A stretch of 64,000 bases of DNA from Loktanella atrilutea. Lineage in GTDB: Bacteria; Pseudomonadota; Alphaproteobacteria; Rhodobacterales; Rhodobacteraceae. The stretch lies in assembly GCF_900128995.1 (NCBI RefSeq), contig NZ_FQUE01000008.1:1-64000 (forward strand). The letters run 5' to 3'. This document shows, piece after piece, positions 15,674 to 25,638 of this stretch. Both the position numbers and the translations under genes were made by a program. The notes below the pieces were generated by a model that saw only the letters and a program-made list of their open reading frames with translations, had not been told where the DNA came from and did no database searches. Numbering within the stretch: the first letter of the stretch is position 1; every line of letters begins with the position of its first letter.

Positions 15674-16282
15674 ATGGATAACGAGACCGCCCCAGATCGC
15701 CGCCGCCTGCCCCCCGATGAGCGCCGACGCCAGATCGTGGATGGAGCCGTGGCGTTCTTTGCCGACGTCGGGCTCGACGGCAACACGCGGGATCTGGCCA
15801 AACGGCTGGGCGTCACGCAGTCCCTGCTGTTCAACTACTTCGCGTCCAAATCCGACCTGCTCGAAGCGGTCTATGAACACGTCTACCTCAACCGTTTGTC
15901 CGACGACTGGCCGAGCCTTCTGACGGACCGCGACCGGTCAATCCGCGACCGCGTGCTGCAGTTCTACGACGTCTACAGCAAACTGATCTTTCAGTATGAA
16001 TGGATGCGAATCTTCATGTTCTCGGGCTTAGCAGGCGCGGAATTGAATCGGCGCTATCTGGATCATTTGCGGCAGGTCATCTTCATCCCCCTGCTGGCCG
16101 AAATGCAGGCGGCGTCCCCCCATCCAGACGCGGTTCAGATGGAGGATCTGTGGAACCTGCACGGCGGCATCGTCTATATCGGCATCCGCCAGCACATCTA
16201 TCAGGTCCCCTGCCCGGAGAACCCGACCGAAGCGATCACACGCGCCGTCGATCGTTTTCTGACTGCATTTGAGCTGACGTAA
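15674..16282 (+). CDS. TetR-family transcriptional regulator (202 aa)
   Basis: The ATG at 15674 follows AAGGAG at 15663-15668. The N-terminal helix-turn-helix reads RRQIVDGAVAFFADVGLDGN then TRDLAKRLGVTQSLLFNYF and SKSDLLEAVYEHVY, the standard TetR DNA-binding domain. The C-terminal ligand/dimer domain is helical. The gene diverges from the molybdenum hydroxylase/TRAP operon with two tandem palindromes between them, so it is very probably the local repressor responding to the pathway substrate or product. Confidence 0.92.
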   Translation: MDNETAPDRRRLPPDERRRQIVDGAVAFFADVGLDGNTRDLAKRLGVTQSLLFNYFASKSDLLEAVYEHVYLNRLSDDWPSLLTDRDRSIRDRVLQFYDVYSKLIFQYEWMRIFMFSGLAGAELNRRYLDHLRQVIFIPLLAEMQAASPHPDAVQMEDLWNLHGGIVYIGIRQHIYQVPCPENPTEAITRAVDRFLTAFELT

Positions 16283-17168
16283 GCCGACGTGACTACAGGA
16301 CCCTTTATCGTAGTTTAAACGATTTTGCCTTAGACAGCGCGTCATTTGCTGCATCGCATTTTCAACAAAATAGGTTGAGGTCGCCTTGAAATGACGCCAG
16401 GCCATATCCGCCGTTGCCTTTTCATCTTAGCGGTTGCCATTCAAATAGAATCGATCCGATTTTCAATTTTGTAAAGACTATTTCTAAAGCGGTAACCTCA
16501 TGCAAAGTAATTCGACTTGATGACGGCTGGCCGGGCACGAATTTTCAGAAAACTGGTTAATCTATGAACGGATGCAGGATCAGATCCGAATAAGCCGAGC
16601 GATACGGCGCGGGCAGTTCGGCAACAATTGCAGTGGCAGTATCCCAAAACGCCGTGCCGCCGTTGGAAGCTCGAGTGAACGCGGACGAGCCCTTCACACA
16701 TAGCAAAACGCTGGACCATCGCACCGGAAAGCCTTTTCGGAATTTTGGTCACCGTGGGGTAATCGTAGCCATGTAAGACGCGCGTGCAAAATATCGGCGC
16801 ACGGCCCATTGATAGTCCGGGACCGTCGCAAATTCCTAGGAAAGTCGCCTGAACTACGTCTGAGCACAGTAAAGTAAGTTGCCAGACGGGCAAAACCACT
16901 TCGTCGTGCGGCCTCTTGCGACCGGCCAACGCTGCACTCTGCCATTGATTTGAACGGTTGTTGCTGACCAAGGCCGATTTACAGTAGAACAGTTTCGTCA
17001 TATCATGTTGTCACACTGCGACGTGATCGTCGGTTAAAAACTTATTATTATCAACGCTTTGCACACAATTGAATATGCTGTCCGATCCCTACCGTCGGAG
17101 CCAATCCCCCCATCTAGCCCATGTAAACAAGGGCTTTCAGAGATCCGAAGTCGAGGCTCGACGACGAG
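16283..17168. other. Gene-poor, lower-GC stretch
   Basis: About 0.9 kb with no convincing gene. A minus-strand open frame at 16498-17001 (167 codons) has unusual composition (many Cys, Ser, Arg), no ribosome binding site and no recognisable motif. Base composition is markedly less GC-rich than the operons on both sides. Together with the recombinase remnant just downstream, this suggests decayed foreign DNA. Confidence 0.45.
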
Positions 17169-17209
17169 GTGCACATTTGGGTGCACACGGCGGTGCACAA
17201 CGCGTGCAC
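17169..17209. repeat. Four GTGCAC palindromes at 11-12 bp pitch
   Basis: GTGCAC occurs at 17169, 17181, 17193 and 17204, giving start-to-start spacings of 12, 12 and 11 bases. The array ends 14 bases before the ATG of the recombinase remnant at 17224. Near-helical phasing of a palindrome directly upstream of a gene suggests multimeric protein binding, either as an operator or as recombinase arm-type sites. Confidence 0.65.
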
Positions 17210-17223
17210 GAAAGGGCCAGTTC

Positions 17224-17605
17224 ATGCCCCGCAATCGGAACCTGCCACCCCATCTCGAACGCCGACGGTCCGGCTATTTTCTGGCGCAGGTGCTTCCCCT
17301 GCCCTCAGATCCAAAGACCAAACTGGACCCCACCGAAAAAGTCGTTCCTCTGCTTTTCGCTTCGCACCCATCTCCCGCGCGAAGCGAAGGTCCTGGCCCG
17401 TCGTCTGACAGCCATGAGCGACACGGTCTTCGCCGCTGCTGCGGAAACGACCATGACGATTGCGCCCCATATCCGGGCCAGACTGCTTAAGACCCTCGTC
17501 CGGTTAGAGATCAAAGCGTTCGAAGGTGCGCGCGCCGTGTCCGGCTATTGCACCGCGGATGGACGAACGCCGCAAACGATTGCTGGTTCGGCCGGATGTA
17601 ATTAG
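17224..17605 (+). pseudogene. Frameshifted, truncated tyrosine-recombinase (phage-type integrase) remnant
   Basis: The ATG at 17224 opens MPRNRNLPPHLERRRSGYF, resembling the N-terminal domain of Rhodobacteraceae phage-type integrases. The homology then moves to another frame: WRRCFPCPQ, followed by SLRTHLPREAKVLARRLTAMS and the helical MTIAPHIRARLLKTLVRLEI. That is the usual 'PREARRLARRLS' arm-binding region. The frame stops at 17605, and no catalytic R-H-R-Y domain follows before the VOC gene. It is therefore a broken relic with at least one frameshift and a lost C-terminus, marking an old integration event. Confidence 0.6.
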
Positions 17606-17683
17606 CTGACCATCTACTTGCGGAAAATTGCACCCTGACGATGGCCTGAACGCAGCGCCATAGGGACGTCCGAAGCGCTCCGT

Positions 17684-18475
17684 TCATGGTGCTGCCGCTG
17701 GGGCGCGCTTGCCGACGAACATGACCTTCGCGCCCTGCGGGTCGTCCGCCTGGATCATCCAGTCGCCCTGGTCACCCGGCAGTTCCATCGGACCCTCCCG
17801 CACTTTGCCGCCGCCCGACTCGACCGCCGCCTTTGTCGTGTCGATGTCGGCGACGGCGAATGCGACGTGCCAGGCTGGCGGGGTACCCGGCACGGGGGCA
17901 TCCATCATCGCTCCGAACATGTCAACGTCGTCCCGGCCGATGAAGGTATAGTCGCCCATGCCGGGCATCGGCATCGCGCCTGTCTTGGTCCAGCCGAAGA
18001 GCGCGCCGTAGAAATCCAGCGCAGCCTTCTGGTCGGAGGTCACAAGCTCGTTCCAGCAGCAATGGCCGGGCGCCATCTGGTCGAAGGCGGTGCTGTCGGC
18101 GTCGCTGTCGCCACGCATCAGATAGAACATCGCGCCCTGCGGGTCGGCAACGAAGGCGAAACGCCCGACGCCGGGAATGTCCTGTGGCGCCATGTGGATG
18201 CTGCCGCCCAGCCTTTCGACTTTCGCAGCCATGGCGTCCACGTCCGAGACACCGAAATAGATTGTCCAGATCGGGGCGAACGACGCGCCGTCCGGCGCCT
18301 TCATCACGCCGCCGACGCCAGCGCCGTCGGCGGCAAAGGTGCGGTAGTCCCGCTCCATTCCGCCTGACGGCTTGTCGAAGGTCCAGCCCATGACCTTGCC
18401 ATAGAAGTCCTGGGCCGCATCCGGCGCGTCGGTCATCAGTTCATACCAGACCGGAGTTCCGTCGCGATTGGTCAT
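17684..18475 (-). CDS. Two-domain VOC (glyoxalase/bleomycin-resistance fold) protein (263 aa)
   Basis: The protein has two successive VOC repeats. The first starts GTPVWYELMTDAPDAAQDFY, with VGRFAFVADPQGAMFYLM at its end. The second starts HCCWNELVTSDQKAALDFYG and ends QADDPQGAKVMFVG. Such tandem VOC proteins are cytosolic metal-dependent enzymes or binding proteins, and the reaction cannot be named from sequence. The ATG at 18475 overlaps the stop of the DUF1428 gene by four bases. The two probably belong to a small unit with the DUF899 gene upstream, divergent from a MarR regulator. Confidence 0.88.
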   Translation of the reverse strand: MTNRDGTPVWYELMTDAPDAAQDFYGKVMGWTFDKPSGGMERDYRTFAADGAGVGGVMKAPDGASFAPIWTIYFGVSDVDAMAAKVERLGGSIHMAPQDIPGVGRFAFVADPQGAMFYLMRGDSDADSTAFDQMAPGHCCWNELVTSDQKAALDFYGALFGWTKTGAMPMPGMGDYTFIGRDDVDMFGAMMDAPVPGTPPAWHVAFAVADIDTTKAAVESGGGKVREGPMELPGDQGDWMIQADDPQGAKVMFVGKRAPAAAP

Positions 18476-18843
18476 TTGCCGTCTCCCTTGCGTCCCATTT
18501 CGAAGATCGGAGCGAAGCCGCCGAAGATCATGCGCTTTCCATCGAACGGCATGTCAGCGGGCGGCGTCATGCTTTCATCTTCCATCATCTTCTTCTCGGC
18601 GGCATCGGCCGTCGCCCGGTCCGGCCAGACGATCCATGAGAACACGACCGACTCATTTTCCTTGGCCAAAACCGCGCGGCGAAAGTCGGTGACCTTGCCG
18701 TCCCGCACGTCCTCACCCCAGGCCTCCATGATCTCGAGGGCACCGTAGCCCTTGAACATGTCGGCTGCCTCGGCCGCCATCTTCCGGTAGTCTTCCTTGC
18801 GATCGTCAGGGACCGGGATCAGAAATCCGCTGATATAAGTCAT
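18472..18843 (-). CDS. DUF1428-family protein (123 aa)
   Basis: The sequence MTYISGFLIPVPDDRKEDYR, then ADMFKGYGALEIMEAWGEDV and FSWIVWPDRATADAA, with the C-terminal DMPFDGKRMIFGGFAPIF, is the complete DUF1428 pattern, a small ferredoxin-like (ABM-type) fold of unknown function. The start at 18843 has AAAGGA upstream. Its 3' end overlaps the VOC gene (ATGA). The VOC/DUF1428/DUF899/MarR combination suggests a stress- or xenobiotic-linked set, which is inference. Confidence 0.9.
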   Translation of the reverse strand: MTYISGFLIPVPDDRKEDYRKMAAEAADMFKGYGALEIMEAWGEDVRDGKVTDFRRAVLAKENESVVFSWIVWPDRATADAAEKKMMEDESMTPPADMPFDGKRMIFGGFAPIFEMGRKGDGK

Positions 18844-18955
18844 GGTTGGCGTTCCTTTCGATGTGAGGTGGTCGGATATGTGTGACCGGATCAACTCCTG
18901 TTGCAGCGGTTGGAGCGATTCCGCTCTTGCATGCAGCTTGTGACTTGGCGCCTCG

Positions 18956-19651
18956 TCAGTCGTCGAGCTTCGGATACCAGTTCTCGCCGCGTCCTTCGGG
19001 TGTCGTGTCGAGGAGGATCCAAAGCGGGTTCATGTCGGGTGCGTTGTGGGGGTCCTGGCCGGGGTCGGCGATTTCCATACCACCCTCGGCGCTGTAGAAA
19101 TGGCGGACAGTGCCGTTCTTTTTCTGAAACACCGTGTAGGCGGGCGCGTCGGCGTCACGCTCACCGACGTAATCCGCCGTGTAATCACCCGATGGGTCGG
19201 AATAGAAGGTCAGCCCGGTCCAGCCGCGGTCCTTGGCGTAGGCGAGGATGCGCGAGATCGGCGAACGGGCGACGACGCCAAGTGCAACGCGCTTCTTGAT
19301 GTGCCGGGCCTCGCCGTCCCACGCATCAAGTTGGGCTGAACACATCGGACAGCCCTGCTTGCGGTCCGGGCCATACATCATCGAGTAAAGGATCAGCGTG
19401 TCGTGATCACCGAACATGCCGCTCAGCTTGACGGGTCCGTCCTCGCTCTCGAAGAGATAATCCTGGGTGATTTCAGCGCCGGGCGGCAAGGCGCGCCGCT
19501 GTGCGGCGACGCGCTGGATATGACGCCGCAACTCGATTTCTTCGGCCAGTAGCGCAGTGCGTGCCGCGCGATACGCTGTGCTTTCACCCGGCCATTGCGC
19601 CGGCGCCGCGCGGGCCAGATCTTTCGCAGGTTTCAAGGGGTCAGTCGCCAT
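18956..19651 (-). CDS. DUF899 thioredoxin-fold protein (231 aa)
   Basis: The N-terminal helix region RTALLAEEIELRRHIQRVAA leads into a thioredoxin-like domain containing YSMMYGPDRKQGCPMCSAQL. Its CPMC motif is typical of the DUF899 family, distantly peroxiredoxin/thioredoxin-like. The C-terminus GMEIADPGQDPHNAPDMNPL and LLDTTPEGRGENWYPKLDD is highly conserved in the family. GGAAGGAAG precedes ATG 19651. It diverges from a MarR gene with palindromes between them. The biochemical role is unknown; thiol redox chemistry is plausible from the fold. Confidence 0.9.
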   Translation of the reverse strand: MATDPLKPAKDLARAAPAQWPGESTAYRAARTALLAEEIELRRHIQRVAAQRRALPPGAEITQDYLFESEDGPVKLSGMFGDHDTLILYSMMYGPDRKQGCPMCSAQLDAWDGEARHIKKRVALGVVARSPISRILAYAKDRGWTGLTFYSDPSGDYTADYVGERDADAPAYTVFQKKNGTVRHFYSAEGGMEIADPGQDPHNAPDMNPLWILLDTTPEGRGENWYPKLDD

Positions 19652-19670
19652 CGAATCTTCCTTCCGTTGA

Positions 19671-19689
19671 CAATATTGTTGATATCAAC
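19671..19689. promoter_or_regulatory. Adjacent palindromes, candidate MarR operator
   Basis: CAATATTG (19671-19678) and GTTGATATCAAC (19678-19689) are perfect palindromes sharing a base, in the 50-bp space between the divergent DUF899 and MarR genes. A further AAATATTGTT lies at about 19707-19716. MarR dimers bind palindromes of this kind, so the site probably controls both genes. Confidence 0.6.
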
Positions 19690-19701
19690 GTATATCACCT
19701 G

Positions 19702-20184
19702 ATGTCAAATATTGTTCCCGTCCAAGCCACTTTCGGCATGACCTTGCGGGTCCGCGACACGTGCCTATGCCTTCACACGCAGCGTGCCGCCCGCGCCATC
19801 GCCCGCAGATTCGACGAGGCCTTGCGGCCGGTAGACCTCAGAAACGGCCAATTCTCTCTGCTGATCTCGTTGAACCGGCCCGAACCGCCGACGCTGGGGT
19901 CAGTCGCACAGCTTCTCGCAATGGACCGCACGACGTTGACGGCGAACCTCAAGCCGCTGGAACGGCGTGGCTTGCTTGCGATAACCCCTGATCCAGAGGA
20001 CCGCCGCGCCCGTCGATTGACCCTGACCGCCGACGGCCTCGCGCTGCTGGAACGGGCCATTCCGATCTGGAACACGACCCACGAGGCGATCGAGACCGAG
20101 CTCGAGACCGACGCCGATCGCCTTCGCAGCGATCTGACTGCGCTCACGGCGGCGACCGCTGCGAAACCGGCACGCGGGACGTGA
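19702..20184 (+). CDS. MarR-family transcriptional regulator (160 aa)
   Basis: The winged helix is clear: LRNGQFSLLISLNRPEPPTL, then SVAQLLAMDRTTLTANLKPL as recognition helix region, and ERRGLLAITPDPEDRRARRL as the wing. No good ribosome binding site is seen. ATG 19702 is the first start after the palindromes, and ATG 19738 (MTLRVRDTC...) is an equally good candidate that matches family N-termini. The LRVRDTCLCLHTQRAARA segment with two Cys may allow redox sensing, in keeping with the thioredoxin-fold neighbour. It likely represses itself and the DUF899 set. Confidence 0.88.
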   Translation: MSNIVPVQATFGMTLRVRDTCLCLHTQRAARAIARRFDEALRPVDLRNGQFSLLISLNRPEPPTLGSVAQLLAMDRTTLTANLKPLERRGLLAITPDPEDRRARRLTLTADGLALLERAIPIWNTTHEAIETELETDADRLRSDLTALTAATAAKPARGT

Positions 20185-20609
20185 CCATCATCCGGAGCAT
20201 ATGTGGTTTCGAAGTTCCTAACTGACCGCAGCAAGCTCCAACACGCACGTCTTTGCCGCAAACGCCTGATAGAGATCACGGACCCTGCTGGCTGAGTTCG
20301 GGAAGGTCCAGTCCAGTGCGTATGCGTAGAGCAAGTTTTTTCCGCTCGCATATGTCCGCGGAATAGCTTTCGAAAAAGAAGGCTCCAATCCGACCTCGTC
20401 GCGCATGTCGCCAAGATCCGCATATCTGATCAGCACGGTTTGCGGACACACCCAACGTTTTTGCCCTGACCCTCTTCCGGTCGACCTCGCAGACCCGCAC
20501 AATCGTTTTCGGAAGAAGCGCCTTGGCGGGACGGCCTGTTGCGCTAGTTGCCTGCAGCAAGCCAGTTTCAACGTCGTCGGTGCCATCGCTGTAAGGAGCC
20601 ATACCCCTC
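20185..20609 (-). other. Intergenic stretch with a possible gene remnant on the minus strand
   Basis: A minus-strand open frame at 20218-20586 ends in a stretch that looks protein-like: QTVLIRYADLGDMRDEVGLE followed by PSFSKAIPRTYASGKNLLYA and YALDWTFPNSASRVRDLYQA. Its first third is low-quality and there is no ribosome binding site. It may be the C-terminal relic of a lost gene. The family was not recognised. The rest should contain the promoter of the osmF-type operon at 20610. Confidence 0.35.
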
Positions 20610-21518
20610 ATGAATATTCGTCATCTTCTCGCCGCCGTCAGCGCCTCGGCCATTCTGGCCACGACGGCACAGGCCGATATCACAGTCTCCTCCAAGATCG
20701 ACACGGAAGGCGGATTGCTGGGCAACATCATTGCCCTGGCCCTCGAAAACGCGGGCCTGCCGGTCGAGCGGCGACTGCAGCTGGGCGGCACGCAGGTGGT
20801 GCGCGAGGCGCTTCTGTCGGACCAGATCGACATCTACCCCGAATACACCGGCAACGCGGCCTTCTTCTTCAACGAAGCGGACAGCGATGTCTGGAAGAAC
20901 GCCGAGGCCGCGCATGACCGTGCGGCGGAACTCGATGCTGCACAGAACGACGTCACGTGGCTCGACTCCGCGCCGGCCAACAACACTTGGGCGATTGCCG
21001 TGACCGGCCCCTTGGCAGAAGACAACGACCTGTCGACGATGTCGGACTTCGGCGCCTGGGTCGCCGGTGGCGGCGAGGTGAAGCTTGCAGCCTCGACGGA
21101 ATTCGTGTCCTCGCCCGCCGTGCTGCCCGCCATGCAGACGACCTATGGCTTCACCCTTTCGCCCGACCAGACGGTCATCCTGTCGGGCGGTGACACCGCC
21201 GCGACGATCCAGGCCGCGGCGCGCGGCACCTCTGGCGTGAACGCCGCGATGGTCTATGGGACCGACGGCGGTGTGGGTGCGACGGGCCTCGTGGTGATGG
21301 AGGACGACAAGGGCGTGCAGCCGGTCTACGAGCCGACCCCCATCGTCCGGGCCGAGGTGCTGACCGAATATCCGGCCATCGCAGACGTCCTCAACCCGAT
21401 CTTCGGCGGGCTGGACATGAAGACGCTGCAGGACCTCAACGGCCGCATCCAGGTCGGCGGTGAACCGGCAGAGGCCGTGGCCCGCGACTACCTGACGACG
21501 ACGGGCGTGCTGAACTGA
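20610..21518 (+). CDS. osmF: Osmoprotectant/betaine-type ABC substrate-binding protein, OsmF/YehZ family (302 aa)
   Basis: A signal peptide (MNIRHLLAAVSASAILATTA, cleavage at AQA) is followed by ITVSSKIDTEGGLLGNIIAL. The segment LSDQIDIYPEYTGNAAFFF is the D-(I/L)-YPEYTG signature of OpuC/OsmF quaternary-amine binding proteins. Its length equals E. coli OsmF (YehZ). It is the first gene of a binding protein-permease-ATPase-permease operon in the same order as yehZYXW. The likely role is low-affinity import of glycine betaine or a related compound. The ligand is not proven by the sequence. Confidence 0.9.
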   Translation: MNIRHLLAAVSASAILATTAQADITVSSKIDTEGGLLGNIIALALENAGLPVERRLQLGGTQVVREALLSDQIDIYPEYTGNAAFFFNEADSDVWKNAEAAHDRAAELDAAQNDVTWLDSAPANNTWAIAVTGPLAEDNDLSTMSDFGAWVAGGGEVKLAASTEFVSSPAVLPAMQTTYGFTLSPDQTVILSGGDTAATIQAAARGTSGVNAAMVYGTDGGVGATGLVVMEDDKGVQPVYEPTPIVRAEVLTEYPAIADVLNPIFGGLDMKTLQDLNGRIQVGGEPAEAVARDYLTTTGVLN

Positions 21519-21529
21519 TCGGCACCGCG

Positions 21530-22698
21530 ATGTCTGCAAGGACATCCGCCGGACCACTGTCGATGCCCGGGGTACTCTTCGCGATCCTCGGGCTCGCAGC
21601 CCTGACCACGCCGTTCATGACGCTGGCGGCCAACCGGATCGTCGCGGGCGACGGTGTCGCGGCGTGGCGTCTTGCCAGCCCCGGGGCGACCGTCCCGGGG
21701 CTTCTTTGCATCGTCACGGGCCTTTTGCTGGGCCTTTGGGGCGCCCGACCCCGCTTGCGGCTTGCGGGGGCCGCGACTGGTCTCGCCGGGCTGGTCTGGC
21801 TGCTGATGGCCGGGGCAGAGGCGCTGCTGACAGACGCCGGCACCTATGCGCGCGTGTCGCCCGACGTCGGGTTCTGGTGCCTGCTGACGATCCTTGCCCT
21901 GCTGATGGCGGACGCCATATCGGCCCTGTCACCGGGCCCGCTCGCCAGAGCGGCCTTGCTGGTCGTGGTACTCGCGACGCTCGCACTGGTTTTCTGGTCA
22001 GGCGTCCTGTCCGACCTGTCCGTGATGAAGGAATTTGCGGTCCGTCAGCAGGCCTTTGTCCGCGCGACGCTGCAGCACCTTGGCCTTGCCTTCGGATCAC
22101 TGGCTGCCGCTGCCGTCATCGGATTTCCCGTCGGGATCCTCTGCCATCGCAACGGCCGCCTGCGGGACGGCGTGCTGCCGGTCCTCAGCTTTCTGCAGAC
22201 AATTCCCTCGCTCGCGATGTTCGGCCTGATGATCCCGATTCTGGGCTGGGTGGGCCATACGGTGCCGGGGGCGCAGGCCATCGGAATTGCCGGGATCGGC
22301 TTCGCGCCGGCTTTCATCGCGCTGGTGCTCTATGCCCTGCTGCCGGTCGTGGCCAATACGGTTGCCGGTCTGGGCGCAGCCCCCCCTGCAGCGCTGGAGG
22401 CAGCCCGCGGCATGGGCATGACGCCGGTGCAGCGCCTGCGGCGGGTCGAACTGCCTCTGGGGCTGCCTGTCATCCTGACGGGCCTGCGCATCGTGCTGGT
22501 CCAGAACATCGGCCTTGCGGTCATCGCAGGGCTGATCGGCGGCGGCGGCTACGGCACCTTCGTGTTCCAGGGCCTGAACCAGACGGCGACGGACCTTATC
22601 CTGCTGGGCGCCCTGCCGACGGTCCTTCTCGCCCTCGTGGCCGCCATCGTCATGGATATCCTCGTCGATCTGACCCGCAAGACACCGGAGCCCGCGCC

Positions 22699-22702
<4 letters not shown>
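21530..22702 (+). CDS. yehY: ABC transporter permease, YehY-like (390 aa)
   Basis: This permease has an N-terminal block of extra hydrophobic helices (residues about 10-165) and then the ordinary OpuCB-type permease domain. The EAA loop reads ALEAARGMGMTPVQRLRRVE followed by LPLGLPVILTGLRIVLVQN. The total length matches E. coli YehY (about 385 aa), which has the same extra helices. The start codon at 21530 is 12 bases after the osmF stop with only a weak ribosome binding site. It overlaps the ATPase gene by four bases (ATGA). Confidence 0.9.
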
Positions 22703-23630
<928 letters not shown>

Positions 23631-23634
<4 letters not shown>

Positions 23635-24365
23635 AGGCGGGGCAGATCCTGCGCGGTGGCATGGTGCTGCTTCTCGTCGCTCTGGTGCTTCGCCCGGAAT
23701 GGTTCTACGCGGTGCTGGCGCCCTTCGCACCGACGGGCGGGCCGGTCATCTACGAACGTGCCTCGCTGCTGTCGCTGTCGCTCAGCCATCTGGGTCTGGT
23801 CGCGGGGGCCTCCGGCCTGGCGACGGTGGTGGCGGTGACGCTGGCGATCCTCGTGACGCGGCCGCTCGGCGCCCCCTTCCGGCCGCTGTCGCGGACGATC
23901 ACGAACATGGGGCAGACCTTTCCGCCCGTGGCCGTTCTGGCGCTGGCCGTCCCGATTCTCGGTTTCGGCGCGGGTCCGACGCTGGTGGCGCTTTTCCTCT
24001 ATGGCCTGCTGCCGATCTTCGAGAATGCGATGACGGGTCTGTCGACCCTGCCGCCCGCGACCATGGACGCGGCGCGCGGTATCGGGCTGAACCGCTGGCA
24101 GTTGCTGCTGCGGGTCGAACTGCCGCTGGCGCTGCCGGTGATCCTGACCGGGATCCGGCTGTCCATCGTCATCGCCCTCGGCACCGCAACGATCGGGTCG
24201 ACCGTGGCCGCCCGGACATTGGGCGAGGTCATCATCGCCGGCCTGCTGACGAACAACACCGCCTTCGTGATTCAGGGCGGCCTGATCGTCGGGCTGTTCG
24301 CCGTCATCATCTACGACGCCCTCGTCCGACTGGAAGCCTACTGCGCACGGCGGACGGGCCAGTAG
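23631..24365 (+). CDS. yehW: ABC transporter permease, YehW-like (244 aa)
   Basis: Translation starts with GTG at 23631 inside the ATPase stop. About six helices and an EAA loop (MDAARGIGLNRWQLLLRVEL, then PLALPVILTGIRLSIVIALG) identify an OpuCB/OpuCD-type permease. The length is the same as YehW. It forms the hetero-dimeric channel with the YehY-like subunit, which explains two permease genes around one ATPase. The next gene is convergent, 53 bp away. Confidence 0.92.
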
Positions 24366-24418
24366 GGCCGGGCCGACCCGTCACCATTTCCATCGCGGTC
24401 GCGCCTCCCGGCCCCCTG

Positions 24419-25417
24419 TCAAAAGGGCAGCAGGCGGCAGGGAACGCGGATGGTTTCCATGTTCGCCGCTCTTTCTCCGACCAGTGCGAATGCCGTTTCC
24501 AGCATCTTGCCGACATCCTGTTCCACCATCCCGACATTCCCCGGCAGGAACGATCCAAAGGGATCGAAATCGAAACACCCGTACCGGACCCGGCTTCGGG
24601 CCGCGCCAAGGCCCGCATGCCATTGCACCACCCCTTCGAGAGAGATCGTCGAGTTGACGAACAGGCCCGTCGGACCCTCCGGCGCGAAATCGTCGAGCAG
24701 TGATCGCGCCGTCTGCGCGGAATAGCCCCGGGCCATGATATGATCCTCCGGGATCGCGATCCCGCGGTCGGCATGCGCCGCCTCGAACCCGGCGATCCGG
24801 GCAGAGGTGTTGTGATCCTCCCGCCGTCCGCCGACGAAGCGCAGCGGCCCGGCCCAGCCCAGATCGCTGGCGCAGCGGTCCATGATCAGATGGGTCAGGT
24901 CCCGCGCCGCCGCGTGGTTGTCGGAAATGACCGACGGCGCCAGCGTTCCCGGCAGATCGAGGTTGATCGACTGCACGCCTGATGCCTTGCAGAAGGCAGA
25001 AATGCGGTCGGGGTCCGTCGCCCCGGTCGAGATGAGGCATTCCGCCTGATAGGACACCAGCTCCTTCGCGGCCTCGAACTCCAGCTCCGGATCGCGCTGG
25101 GTGCAGGTCACGACGGGAAACAGGTTGCGGTCCCGCGCCATCGCCTCGAACTCTTCCGCGATGTGACCGAAGTAGCGGTTGTCGTATTTTGGCACGATCA
25201 TCCCGATGATGTGCGACCGCTCGCGCCGCAGCAGGCTGGCCTGTGCATTGACCGCATAACCCTCCTGCTCTGCAATGCGCAGCACGCGGTCGGCGAGCGA
25301 CCGGCTGAGCCTGCGCTTTTGCCATGACCCGTTCAGGACGGCGCTGACGGCACTGGGCGACGCCCCCGCCAACGCCGCGATGTCGTAGATCGTCGTCCGC
25401 TTCGCGTCGTTGCGCAT
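24419..25417 (-). CDS. LacI-family transcriptional regulator (332 aa)
   Basis: The N-terminal helix-turn-helix TTIYDIAALAGASPSAVSAV with the hinge-helix region VLRIAEQEGYAVNAQASLLR is typical of LacI/GalR repressors. The remainder is a periplasmic-binding-protein-like sensor domain (HIIGMIVPKYDNRYFGHIAE...). A GAGGAGG ribosome binding site supports ATG 25417. The gene diverges from the sugar ABC operon, and a perfect 20-bp palindrome lies between them (25476-25495). The inducer is probably the imported pentitol or pentulose or a phosphorylated product. Confidence 0.93.
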   Translation of the reverse strand: MRNDAKRTTIYDIAALAGASPSAVSAVLNGSWQKRRLSRSLADRVLRIAEQEGYAVNAQASLLRRERSHIIGMIVPKYDNRYFGHIAEEFEAMARDRNLFPVVTCTQRDPELEFEAAKELVSYQAECLISTGATDPDRISAFCKASGVQSINLDLPGTLAPSVISDNHAAARDLTHLIMDRCASDLGWAGPLRFVGGRREDHNTSARIAGFEAAHADRGIAIPEDHIMARGYSAQTARSLLDDFAPEGPTGLFVNSTISLEGVVQWHAGLGAARSRVRYGCFDFDPFGSFLPGNVGMVEQDVGKMLETAFALVGERAANMETIRVPCRLLPF

Positions 25418-25475
25418 CCTGCCTCCTCAATCATCCCGAAAGATATCTTGACCGAGTTCAATCGATGCAGCAAGT

Positions 25476-25495
25476 TTGCACAATCGATTGTGCAA
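25476..25495. promoter_or_regulatory. Perfect 20-bp palindromic LacI-type operator
   Basis: TTGCACAATCGATTGTGCAA is a perfect 20-bp palindrome with the central CG typical of LacI-family operators. It lies 58 bp upstream of the regulator start and about 145 bp upstream of the binding-protein gene, so it can control both directions. Confidence 0.85.
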
Positions 25496-25638
25496 CGAAT
25501 CAATCGACGACATCGCGGAGCGATCCGTTGGGAGGATGCCAAGGATATCGTTGATGGCCGCCCGGTCGCATGACCGGACGCCAGCGCCGCGATCCTGTGC
25601 CGCAGCGATGTGAAAACTGGGATCGGAGGAGATATCTC

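Noticed and set aside
16498-17001. 167-codon minus-strand frame in the low-GC gap
   Set aside because: Cys/Ser/Arg-rich with no motif or ribosome binding site; looks like decayed DNA.
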